From Bacteroidaceae bacterium (GTDB lineage: Bacteria; Bacteroidota; Bacteroidia; Bacteroidales; Bacteroidaceae), in NCBI GenBank assembly GCA_017444485.1, contig JAFSWM010000084.1:1-64000 (forward strand): a stretch of 64,000 bases of DNA. Direction: 5' to 3'. Below, piece by piece: positions 43,519 through 51,522 of this stretch. The position numbers and the translations under genes were made by a program. The first letter of the stretch is position 1; every line of letters begins with the position of its first letter. The notes beneath the pieces are model-generated. The model had not been told where the DNA came from. It did not search any database and saw only the letters and a list, made by a program, of their open reading frames with translations.

Positions 43519-45687
43519 ATGAGAAACTTATTCCTCTTCTTCTTTTCCGCCTTTTTTTCCACCATTCCTATATCCGCCCAGGATTTGACTCAATATGTGG
43601 ATCCGCTTATCGGATCTGGCGGTCACGGACACGTGTTCGTGGGGGCTGATGTGCCATTCGGGCTTGTGAAACTTGGTCCAACGAGCATTCCCCAGCAATG
43701 GGACTGGTGCTCTGGCTATCACGAGAGCGACTCCACCATCATAGGGTTTTCGCACACCCACCTCAGCGGCACGGGCATTGGCGACCTGTTTGATGTCACC
43801 CTGATGCCCGTGGTAGGCGATGTGGTGTATGCTCGGGGCGAAGCCTATAAGCCAGGCAGCGGATTGTGGAGTTATAGCGACCGTCGGCAACAAGCGGTGC
43901 GACCAGGATACTACAAAACCTACCTCACACGCTACGGAATCACTGCTGAACTCACCGCTTCAGAGCTTGTGGGACTGCATCGTTACACCTTCCCCGAGGC
44001 CAACGATGCGGGCATTGTTATAGATCTTGAGAATGGTGGCTGCTGGGACAAAACCACGCAGTGCTATATGGAGGCCGCCGATAGCAACACCGTGCTTGGC
44101 TATCGCTACTCCACTGGTTGGGCAAAAAAACAGAAGATTTATTTCGCCCTGCGCACAGAGAAACCTTTCGCCTCTTGTACACGCATCGGCGACTACTATA
44201 TGCGCCTAGGCTTCGCCACTCATAAGGGCGAGGCTATACATGTCAGTGTGGCACTTTCTCCCACCTCCATGACTGACGCGTTGAACAATCTTCGTCTCAG
44301 TGATGCTTCTCCCTGCCGCGCTCGCTTCGACACCGCCGCGCGCCTTGCACAAGACGAATGGGATGCTCATCTTAGCCGCATTCGTATAGAAACACAAGAC
44401 GACAAGGTGAAGCGTATCTTCTACACCGCTTTCTACCACACCATGATGGCCCCCGTGGATTTCAGCAACGCTGACGGCACATACCTCGGCCACGATGGCA
44501 ACAAGCGCTGCTCGCAGGCGGGCAACTACACCATTCTCTCCCTGTGGGATACCTATCGTGCTGCACATCCCCTGATGAGTCTCGTACAGTACGACCGCTA
44601 CCCGGGCATCATCAATACCATGCTCGACATCTACCGCCAGCAAGGTAAACTCCCCGTGTGGCATCTCATGGACAATGAGACCGACTGCATGGTGGGCAAC
44701 CCTGGCGTGTGCGCGGTAGGTGATGCTGTGCTTAAAGACATTCCTGGCATAGATGCCGAGGAGGCTTACGAGGCTATGCGCGCCAGTGTGATGCTTGATG
44801 AGCGCGGGCTAAAAGAATACCGCGAGCGTGGATACATCTCCATCGAAGGCGGAAATGAGAATGTTTCGCGCACCATGGAATATGCCCTGGCAGACTGGTG
44901 CGTAGCGCAGGTGGCAAAGAAACTGGGCCATCAGGCCGACTATGAATACTTCTTGCAGCGCAGCAAGAACTATCGTAACATCTTCGATCCGCAAACGCAT
45001 TTCGCGCGTGGTCGGCACGGTGACGGCTCATGGCGCACACCATTCGATCCCTTCTTCTCGTCCCATGAGCAGGACGACAACACAGAGGGCAACGCCTGGC
45101 AGTACACCTGGCTCGTGCCGCACGACCTCGACGGACTTGTTTCCCTCTTTGGATCCCGCGAGGCACTCATCGCCAAACTTGATAGTTTCTTCGTTACAGA
45201 AGGCGACTTTGGTGCTACCGCTTCACCCGACATTAGTGGCCTCATCGGGCAGTACGCGCACGGCAACGAACCCAGTCATCACATCATCTACTTCTACACC
45301 ATGCTCGGGCAGCCGTGGAAGACTGCCGACTTGCTACGCCGCGTGCTCTCCGAACTCTATACCGACCGCCCCGACGGACTTTGTGGCAACGAAGACGTGG
45401 GGCAGATGTCCGCTTGGTACGTACTTTCAGCCCTCGGCCTCTATCAGGTGGAGCCTGCGGGCGGACGTTATGTGCTCGGGGTGCCTGCTGTGGACCGCGC
45501 AGAGATAGGTGTGCGCGGCGGTACGTTTACGATTGAGACCAAGAACCGCAGCCCCAAGAACCTCTATGTGCAGCGAGTGTTGCTCAACGGCAAGCCGCTC
45601 CGCCAGTATTGGATAGACTTTGCCGATATTGAATGCGGCGGCACGCTCACTTTTGAAATGGGCACGAAACGCAAGACATGGTTTTAA
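43519..45687 (+). CDS. GH92 family alpha-mannosidase
   Basis: 722 aa. A signal peptide (LFLFFFSAFFSTIPISAQ) is followed by the GH92 N-terminal beta-sandwich (YVDPLIGSGGHGHVFVGADV, GFSHTHLSGTG) and the (alpha/alpha)6 catalytic domain. Conserved acidic residues appear in NTEGNAWQYTWLVPHDL and GNEDVGQMSAWYVLSALG, corresponding to the acid and base regions of these calcium-dependent exo-alpha-mannosidases. Length is typical. Likely periplasmic or surface trimming of N-glycan mannose, usually alpha-1,2 linked. There are no other glycan-use genes nearby. Confidence 0.94.
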   Translation: MRNLFLFFFSAFFSTIPISAQDLTQYVDPLIGSGGHGHVFVGADVPFGLVKLGPTSIPQQWDWCSGYHESDSTIIGFSHTHLSGTGIGDLFDVTLMPVVGDVVYARGEAYKPGSGLWSYSDRRQQAVRPGYYKTYLTRYGITAELTASELVGLHRYTFPEANDAGIVIDLENGGCWDKTTQCYMEAADSNTVLGYRYSTGWAKKQKIYFALRTEKPFASCTRIGDYYMRLGFATHKGEAIHVSVALSPTSMTDALNNLRLSDASPCRARFDTAARLAQDEWDAHLSRIRIETQDDKVKRIFYTAFYHTMMAPVDFSNADGTYLGHDGNKRCSQAGNYTILSLWDTYRAAHPLMSLVQYDRYPGIINTMLDIYRQQGKLPVWHLMDNETDCMVGNPGVCAVGDAVLKDIPGIDAEEAYEAMRASVMLDERGLKEYRERGYISIEGGNENVSRTMEYALADWCVAQVAKKLGHQADYEYFLQRSKNYRNIFDPQTHFARGRHGDGSWRTPFDPFFSSHEQDDNTEGNAWQYTWLVPHDLDGLVSLFGSREALIAKLDSFFVTEGDFGATASPDISGLIGQYAHGNEPSHHIIYFYTMLGQPWKTADLLRRVLSELYTDRPDGLCGNEDVGQMSAWYVLSALGLYQVEPAGGRYVLGVPAVDRAEIGVRGGTFTIETKNRSPKNLYVQRVLLNGKPLRQYWIDFADIECGGTLTFEMGTKRKTWF

Positions 45688-45689
45688 TT

Positions 45690-45828
45690 ATTGACCGTTG
45701 ACCATTGACCATTGACCGTTGACCATTGACCATTTGCAAAACCGATTGCTACTGGTATTGGTAATGGTCAATGGTCAATGGTCAATGGTCAATGGTCAAT
45801 GGTCAATGGTCAATGGTCAATGTTCAAT
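45690..45828. repeat. Family B element with expanded heptamer tract (copy 6)
   Basis: The left arm has about six TTGACCR units; the core TTTGCAAAACCGATTGCTAC and TGGTATTGGTAATGG follow; the right arm has eight perfect TGGTCAA units (45765-45820) plus TGTTCAA. The right arm is longer than in other copies, as expected from slippage. It lies between GH92 and tcdA, and an open frame through it joins tcdA. Confidence 0.9.
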
Positions 45829-45844
45829 AAAGAAACTTCCACCC

Positions 45845-46558
45845 ATGTGGCTCTCCCGTTCACGAATGTTGTTCGGTGACGCAGCGGTGGCTCGGTTGGC
45901 CACTGCGCGCGTAGCCGTGTTCGGCGTGGGAGGTGTGGGCGGCTATGTGGTGGAAGTGCTGGCGCGCAGTGGAATAGGCGAGATTCATCTGTTTGATGGC
46001 GACGTCGTGGCCGAGAGCAACCTCAACCGCCAAATCATTGCGTTGCGCGACACATTGGGCAGGCCAAAGGTCGAGGTGGCAGCCGAGCGTGTTCAGGCCA
46101 TCAATCCCGCGTGCCATGTAGTGGCGCACCATATATTTTATCTTCCAGAGTGTGCCGATGAGGTAGACTTGTCGGGTTTTGATTATGTGGCAGATTGCGT
46201 GGACACCGTAGCAGCCAAGGCCGAATTGGTGCGCCGCTGTCAGCGGCTGGGTGTGCCGCTCATCGTGTCGATGGGTGCAGGTGGTAAGTTCGACCCCACC
46301 GCGTTTCGTGTGGGCGATTTGAACCAGACGCGTATGGACCCCCTAGCTCGTGCGCTACGCCGTCGGCTGCGGGATGAAGGTATCAAGCATGTGCGGTGTG
46401 TGTGGAGCGAAGAACCGCCACATCGCGCGTCCTTCCTCAACGATGAGCCTCAGGCGCGTGTCCCAGCTAGCAACGCCTTTGTCCCCGCCTCAGCAGGTGT
46501 CATCATCGGGGGAGAAATCGTGAAGGCACTGGCAGAAGTGCCGTCTCGTTCGCGCTAA
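45845..46558 (+). CDS. tcdA: tRNA threonylcarbamoyladenosine dehydratase (TcdA-like)
   Basis: 237 aa ThiF/E1-like ATP-dependent enzyme that cyclises t6A37 of tRNA to ct6A. It starts MWLSRSRMLFG and has the nucleotide-binding AVFGVGGVGGYVVEVLARSGIG, the adenylation region DGDVVAESNLNRQIIA and a C-terminal FDPTAFRVGDLNQTRMDPLA. The start at 45845 is chosen because upstream codons come from the heptamer repeat. It is convergent with queA, another tRNA-modification gene. Confidence 0.9.
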   Translation: MWLSRSRMLFGDAAVARLATARVAVFGVGGVGGYVVEVLARSGIGEIHLFDGDVVAESNLNRQIIALRDTLGRPKVEVAAERVQAINPACHVVAHHIFYLPECADEVDLSGFDYVADCVDTVAAKAELVRRCQRLGVPLIVSMGAGGKFDPTAFRVGDLNQTRMDPLARALRRRLRDEGIKHVRCVWSEEPPHRASFLNDEPQARVPASNAFVPASAGVIIGGEIVKALAEVPSRSR

Positions 46559-46604
46559 ACCGTTAAGCATCTGTGCGGTTTTGAAGAGTCTAATGCATAC
46601 GAAG

Positions 46605-46637
46605 AGTGCGCGCTGGCCTGTATGGTGAGCGCGCACT
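46605..46637. terminator. Bidirectional stem-loop between tcdA and queA
   Basis: AGTGCGCGCT (46605-46614) pairs perfectly with AGCGCGCACT (46628-46637) around a 13-nt loop; it lies between two convergent genes. Confidence 0.65.
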
Positions 46638-46682
46638 TGATTAATCCAGTATTGTGAGGACGAAAGTGTATATCTCCGTGTC

Positions 46683-47738
46683 TTACTCCACGATAAGCAT
46701 TGCATCGCCGAAGGGCCCGAAGCGGTAGTCCTCTTTGACGGCAGTGCGGTAGGCATTCATGGTGTTTTCGTAGCCTCCGAAAGCAGCACTAAGCATGAGT
46801 TGGGGAGTCATGGGGAGGTGGAAGTTGGCCAGCAGCGAGTCGGCCACGCGGAAATTGTAGGGCGGGAAGATAAATTTGTTGGTCCATCCGCTGTATTCCT
46901 TGATGCGTCCGTAGGTGCCTACTACGGCGGTCTCGAGAGCACGCATGGTGGAGGTGCCCACGGCCAGGATGCGTTGCCCCTTTTCGCGGGCCTCGTTTAC
47001 TCGGCTGACACATTCAGGTTCAACGGCCATCTGTTCGCTGTCTATCTTGTTTTTAGAGAGGTCCTCTACGTCGGCACTTTGGAACTGTCCGAGCCCGTTG
47101 TGGAAGGTAACGAATGCACTGTCAATGCCGGCTATCTCCATACGTTTGAGCATCTGTTTGGAGAAGTGGAGCCCAGCAGAGGGGGCGCATACGGCGCCTT
47201 CTTTTGCGGCGAAGAGCGTTTGATAGCGTTCCAGGTCTTCCTGTTCATTGTCACGGCCAATGAATTTGGGTACAGGAGCCTCTCCGAGTTTGAATAGGTG
47301 CTCCTTGAACTCCTCGTGGTCACCATCGTAGAGGAAGCGCAGGGTGCGTCCGCGGTTGGTGGTGTTGTCAATGACTTCGGCCACGATGCTTCCGTCCTCG
47401 CCAAAGAAGAGTTTGTTGCCAATGCGTATCTTGCGGGCAGGGTCGACGATGACATCCCAAAGGAAGTATTCGGCATTCAACTCGCGCAGCAGGAACACTT
47501 CGATACGTGCGCCGGTCTTCTCTTTGTTGGCGTAGAGACGGGCAGGGAACACGCGGGTGTTGTTGAACACAAAGAGGTCGTGCTCGCCGTAATGGTCAAG
47601 CAGCCCCACGAAGTCCTTGTGTTCAATGTCGCCCGTGCTGCGGTGTAGCACCATCAGGCGGCAAGTGTCGCGGTTGAGTGCAGGGTATTGGGCGATGTTC
47701 TCTTGCGGGAGGTTGTACTTGAATTGGGAGAGTTTCAT
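46683..47738 (-). CDS. queA: S-adenosylmethionine:tRNA ribosyltransferase-isomerase QueA
   Basis: 351 aa. Transfers and isomerises the ribosyl group of S-adenosylmethionine onto preQ1 in tRNA to give epoxyqueuosine. Family segments include LPQENIAQYPALNRDTCRLM, FVFNNTRVFPARLYA, EGAVCAPSAGLHFSKQML and NFHLPMTPQLMLSAAFGGYE. Full length. It is followed downstream by a terminator and lies upstream-adjacent to truB with a family B element between. Confidence 0.95.
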   Translation of the reverse strand: MKLSQFKYNLPQENIAQYPALNRDTCRLMVLHRSTGDIEHKDFVGLLDHYGEHDLFVFNNTRVFPARLYANKEKTGARIEVFLLRELNAEYFLWDVIVDPARKIRIGNKLFFGEDGSIVAEVIDNTTNRGRTLRFLYDGDHEEFKEHLFKLGEAPVPKFIGRDNEQEDLERYQTLFAAKEGAVCAPSAGLHFSKQMLKRMEIAGIDSAFVTFHNGLGQFQSADVEDLSKNKIDSEQMAVEPECVSRVNEAREKGQRILAVGTSTMRALETAVVGTYGRIKEYSGWTNKFIFPPYNFRVADSLLANFHLPMTPQLMLSAAFGGYENTMNAYRTAVKEDYRFGPFGDAMLIVE

Positions 47739-47763
47739 AGATAAGGCTTTTAGTGTTTTTTTT

Positions 47764-47849
47764 CATTGACCATTGACCGTTGACCGTTGAACATTGCTAA
47801 TACCAGGAGCAAAGGGTTTTGCTAATGGTCTGGTGGTCAATGTTCAATG
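47764..47849. repeat. Family B heptamer hairpin element (copy 7, loop inverted)
   Basis: ATTGACC-type left arm, loop GCTAATACCAGGAGCAAAGG-GTTTTGC, short right arm GGTCAATGTTCAAT. The right arm supplies FIEH and the TGA of truB. Confidence 0.85.
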
Positions 47850-48532
47850 AAGAAGTTGAGCCATTCAGGGAAGGTGTCAAGGTTGTGGCACGTTTCAACG
47901 TTTACATTGCCTACGCGAATGCGACGCAGAGCGGTGAGGTGTGCTCCGCAGCCCAGTGCTTGTCCGATGTCGCGTGCCAATGCGCGGATATAGGTTCCTT
48001 TACCGCAGGTGACACGTAGCACCACGTCGGGCAGTTCAAAGCGTTCCACCTTAATGCTTGCTATGTGTATGTTTTTTGGCTTGAGGCTCACATCGCGCCC
48101 TTTGCGTGCCAGGTCGCAGGCTCTGTCGCCGGCTATCTTGCAAGCGCTGAACACTGGTGGCACTTGTTCCACATCGCCTTCAAACTGGCGGAGCGTGGCT
48201 TCAAGCATTTCGGGCGTGACGTGTTCATAGGGGTATGTGGCATCAACGGGGTGTTCTAAATCAAAACTGGGAGTGGTGGCACCAAGTCGTAAGCCCGCCA
48301 CATATTCCTTCTCATGGAGTTGGAGGGCTTCTATCTGCTTGGTGGCGCGTCCTGTACAGATGATTTCCACGCCTGTGGCAAGCGGATCGAGTGTCCCGGC
48401 ATGGCCCACCTTGAGTTTCTTCACGCCGAGTTTGCGGCATAGGAGATAGCGCACGCGTGCCACGAGTTGAAACGACGTCATGCGGTAGGGCTTGTCAAAA
48501 GCCAGGATTTCGCCAGCCTGAAAGTCCATCAT
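47837..48532 (-). CDS. truB: tRNA pseudouridine-55 synthase TruB
   Basis: 231 aa. Makes pseudouridine 55 in the T-loop. Catalytic Asp in VGHAGTLDPLATGVEIICTG (residues about 36-50); the N-terminus MMDFQAGEILAFDKPYRMTS is conserved. It is shorter than enterobacterial TruB because it lacks the PUA tail, as is usual in Bacteroidota. The start at 48532 is used because an upstream ATG lies inside uppP. The last codons derive from a family B repeat. Confidence 0.94.
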   Translation of the reverse strand: MMDFQAGEILAFDKPYRMTSFQLVARVRYLLCRKLGVKKLKVGHAGTLDPLATGVEIICTGRATKQIEALQLHEKEYVAGLRLGATTPSFDLEHPVDATYPYEHVTPEMLEATLRQFEGDVEQVPPVFSACKIAGDRACDLARKGRDVSLKPKNIHIASIKVERFELPDVVLRVTCGKGTYIRALARDIGQALGCGAHLTALRRIRVGNVNVETCHNLDTFPEWLNFFIEH

Positions 48533-48570
48533 GCGGTCAAGGTGTTGTCGCTTGCAGGGATTGAATACAC

Positions 48571-49383
48571 TTAAATGCTGAGCGCAATGGTGAGCAAGCC
48601 GACAGCGAGACAGTAGTAGGCGAAGTAGATGAGTTTGCCGCGCCTGACGATGCCTATCATCCATTTGCAGGCCACTACGCCGCTAATGAAGGCAGCGAAG
48701 AAGCCTACGAGCAGGGGCATGGTGCCGATGCCGCCAAACGTAGCGGCCACTCCTTCTTTATATACTTTCACCGTGTCGAGCAGGGCTTCCCCGAGGATGG
48801 GGGGGATGACCATCAGGAACGAGAATTGCGCCATGGCCTCCTTGCGGTTGCCCAACAGCAAGCCGGTGGCGATGGTGCTACCGCTGCGGCTCAATCCGGG
48901 CAGGACGGCAGCGGCCTGTGCCAGGCCTATGACAAAGGCATCTTTCAGGGAAATCTCATCCTTCTGGCGCGGCTTGGCGTAATAGGAGAATGCGAGCAAT
49001 GCTGCGGTGAGCAGCAAGCAGATTCCTACGATGAGCAGGCCAGATCCGAAGATGCTTTCTACGGTGTCCTTAAAGAATAGGCCCACAATGCCTACGGGAA
49101 TCATTGATACAATGATGGCTAGCACATAACGTTGATCAGCATTGGGGTGTCCACCTTTCAGGGGAGTTAGCGAGCCCCTTAGTAGTTTCCAAATCTCGTT
49201 ACCGAGCACCACGATGGTACTCAGCACGGTAGCCACATGTACGGCCACGGTGAACACGAGGTTCTGGTCCGCATCGAGTCCTAACAAAGCCGAACCAATT
49301 GCGAGATGTCCGCTACTGCTTACGGGCAGATACTCTGTCAGCCCCTGTATGAGGCCGAGTATGAGTGCTTCAATCGTGTCCAT
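48571..49383 (-). CDS. uppP: Undecaprenyl-diphosphate phosphatase UppP
   Basis: 270 aa polytopic membrane enzyme that recycles the C55 carrier. The signature [13 protein letters not shown] near residue 17 and [18 protein letters not shown] near 160 form the active site with an early Glu. About eight membrane helices. The order DUF3098-uppP-truB-queA is conserved in Bacteroidota, with 3 bp between DUF3098 and uppP. Confidence 0.95.
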   Translation of the reverse strand: MDTIEALILGLIQGLTEYLPVSSSGHLAIGSALLGLDADQNLVFTVAVHVATVLSTIVVLGNEIWKLLRGSLTPLKGGHPNADQRYVLAIIVSMIPVGIVGLFFKDTVESIFGSGLLIVGICLLLTAALLAFSYYAKPRQKDEISLKDAFVIGLAQAAAVLPGLSRSGSTIATGLLLGNRKEAMAQFSFLMVIPPILGEALLDTVKVYKEGVAATFGGIGTMPLLVGFFAAFISGVVACKWMIGIVRRGKLIYFAYYCLAVGLLTIALSI

Positions 49384-49386
49384 GCT

Positions 49387-49632
49387 TTATGCTTTCTTTT
49401 CGGTATCTGCCCCGCGTTTGCTGGGAATGAGGATAGCGGCAATCATCATCACATAGCCTACCAAGCATACCATCGGAGCCACCTTGATATGCATGGTGTT
49501 GAAGATTCCTGGGTTGAACTTTTCAGCCGAGGAGGCATCGCCCGCCATCAACAGCATGCCTATAACGACAATGGCCATTGCCACGGCCAGCAGGATGAAA
49601 TTGAGACGGGAGAAAGCGAATTCTTTTTTCAT
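49387..49632 (-). CDS. DUF3098 family small membrane protein
   Basis: 81 aa with two membrane helices (FILLAVAMAIVVIGMLLM and VAPMVCLVGYVMMIAAILI) and a positively charged tail. DUF3098 proteins are usually encoded between ftsX and uppP; here ftsX is absent and a repeat element occupies the upstream position. The start MKKEFAFSRLNF is the conserved one. Confidence 0.85.
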   Translation of the reverse strand: MKKEFAFSRLNFILLAVAMAIVVIGMLLMAGDASSAEKFNPGIFNTMHIKVAPMVCLVGYVMMIAAILIPSKRGADTEKKA

Positions 49633-49651
49633 TATAGAGTGAGGTTTTATT

Positions 49652-49798
49652 TCATTGAACATTGAACATTGACCATTTGCAAAACCTTAAAACCTATGAA
49701 CCTTAAAACCTAAAGCAATATCTGCGGGCGGGGACGCCCGCGCTCCCAACATTTGCAATAGGCGGGCTAATGACCTTATTACCTTAAACCTTAATAAG
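49652..49798. repeat. Chimeric family B / family A element
   Basis: It begins as a family B left arm (CATTGAACATTGAACATTGA, then CCATTTGCAAAACC) and continues as a family A element (CCTTAAAACC octamers, core GCAATATCTGCGGGCGGGGA, CGCCCGCGCTCC, TTTGCAATAGGCGGGCT). No family B right arm is present. Confidence 0.7.
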
Positions 49799-49918
49799 CT
49801 TATTTAGGGGTACACTTATCGCAAGATTGCGGCAAAAGTACGAAAAAAGCCGATATGGCAGCGATATTTTTGTTCAAAGCGTGCGAAAAGCGTAAAAACA
49901 GGGTTTAGAAATGCGCTT

Positions 49919-50794
49919 TTAGAGGCTCTTGGCAATGGTTTCTACCTTGTCGCGGCAGGCTTCCATGAGCCATAGGGGTGTGCTGGTGGCGCCGCAGATG
50001 CCCACACTTTCACCATTGGCAAACCATTCCTTGCGAATGGCCCCTGGGGAGTCAACCATGTGGCTTCGAGAATTCTTGTGGAGGCAGGCTTCATAGAGGG
50101 CGTGGCCGTTGCTGCTCTTTTTGCCGCATACGAAGAGAATTACATCGTGGCGGCTGGCGAAGTCTTCAATGCTGGAGAGGCGTCCGGAGACTTGACGACA
50201 GACCGTATCAAATACGCGTAACAGATCGGGCGAGGCCATTTGGCTTTTGAAATGTTCGCCTACGGCGCGGTAGCCTTCGAGCGACTTCGTGGTTTGTGAG
50301 AATAGGCACAAGGGGCGGTTCTTGTCAATTACGGCGGCTTGTGCTTCTTCAAGCGTCTCTACTACAATGGCTTCCCCTTCGGTCTGCCCCACAAGGCCCA
50401 ATACTTCAGCGTGGCCGCGTTTGCCGTAGATGATGATTTGTGGCCGCGGATCTTCTTCATAAACGCGTCGTATGCGCCGTTGCAGTTGTATCACCACGGG
50501 GCAGGTGGCGTCTATGATTTCCAATCCGCGCTCTGCTGCGAGTGTGTAGGTGGCGGGTGGTTCACCATGTGCGCGAAGCAACACGCGTGTGCCACCAGGC
50601 AATGTACGTAGTTCTTTATGCCCTATGGTGCGCAACCCGAGAGTGCTGAGCCGCTCCACTTCTGCGTTGTTGTGCACGATGTCGCCCAGGCAGCAGAGGG
50701 CACCTTTTTCGCCCAATTCCTCTTCTGCCTTGCGTATGGCAGTGGTCACGCCAAAGCAGAAGCCGCTGCCGCTGTCTATTTCAACTTTGAGCAT
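49919..50794 (-). CDS. ispH: 4-hydroxy-3-methylbut-2-enyl diphosphate reductase IspH
   Basis: 291 aa, last step of the MEP isoprenoid pathway. The three Fe-S cysteines are in SGFCFGV (about residue 13), DATCPVV (about 96) and [10 protein letters not shown] (about 200), with SQTTKS for substrate binding. The start overlaps the end of cmk by 14 bp, so translation is coupled. It feeds UppS, encoded about 9 kb away. Confidence 0.95.
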   Translation of the reverse strand: MLKVEIDSGSGFCFGVTTAIRKAEEELGEKGALCCLGDIVHNNAEVERLSTLGLRTIGHKELRTLPGGTRVLLRAHGEPPATYTLAAERGLEIIDATCPVVIQLQRRIRRVYEEDPRPQIIIYGKRGHAEVLGLVGQTEGEAIVVETLEEAQAAVIDKNRPLCLFSQTTKSLEGYRAVGEHFKSQMASPDLLRVFDTVCRQVSGRLSSIEDFASRHDVILFVCGKKSSNGHALYEACLHKNSRSHMVDSPGAIRKEWFANGESVGICGATSTPLWLMEACRDKVETIAKSL

Positions 50795-51488
50795 TGTTGC
50801 GTCGACTGATGGTGTCGCGGGCTTTTTCGAGTAGCCATGCCGACTGCTCTTCGCGTGTCATGTGGCTGTTGTCAAGCAGGATGGCGTCGGTTGCCTGTCG
50901 TAGGGGCGCGACCTCGCGGTGGGAGTCGATGTAGTCGCGCTCCTTCACATTTTGTAGGATGTCTTCGTAGACGGCCTCTTCGCCTTTGGCCCTCAGTTCG
51001 TCAAAACGGCGCCTGGCGCGTACCTCGGCAGAGGCTGTGACAAAGACTTTCAGTTCGGCATCAGGAAACACCACGGTACCAATGTCGCGCCCGTCCATCA
51101 CAATGCCGCCATTGCGCCCCATTTGTTTTTGCTCGCGCGTCATGGCCTCGCGGACAAAGGGTAGTGCGGCCACTTCGCTCACGCGGGCTGAAACGTCCAT
51201 GCGACGTTTGGCATCCTCCACCACTTCTCCGCAGAGGGTGGTCAGTGGCAGGCCTGTCTCTTTGTCAAGGACGAAGCCCACGGCCACATAGGACATCCTC
51301 TTTTGCAGAAGAGCCGTATCGAGTGTGCCGTCGGGGCGTATGGTGTTGCGCATGGCATAGAGCGTCACGGCGCGATACATGGCCCCAGTGTCCACGTAGA
51401 TGTAGCCCAACTGTCGGGCCAGTTGCTTGGCCATCGTGCTTTTCCCACACGAACTGTGGCCATCGATGGCTATGGTGATTTGTTTCAT
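50781..51488 (-). CDS. cmk: Cytidylate kinase
   Basis: 235 aa. P-loop [15 protein letters not shown] at residues 8-22 and the CMP-binding region [18 protein letters not shown]. Phosphorylates CMP and dCMP. The start at [10 protein letters not shown] (51488) is used because earlier codons have no family similarity. Coupled to ispH. Confidence 0.95.
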   Translation of the reverse strand: MKQITIAIDGHSSCGKSTMAKQLARQLGYIYVDTGAMYRAVTLYAMRNTIRPDGTLDTALLQKRMSYVAVGFVLDKETGLPLTTLCGEVVEDAKRRMDVSARVSEVAALPFVREAMTREQKQMGRNGGIVMDGRDIGTVVFPDAELKVFVTASAEVRARRRFDELRAKGEEAVYEDILQNVKERDYIDSHREVAPLRQATDAILLDNSHMTREEQSAWLLEKARDTISRRNNAQS

Positions 51489-51522
51489 GAGTCTCTTTGT
51501 GAAATAGGCTGATGATGTGTGC

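Noticed and set aside
45719..45844. Extension of tcdA through the heptamer repeat (MVNGQWS repeats)
   Set aside because: This is a translation of the hairpin element; the family start is at 45845.
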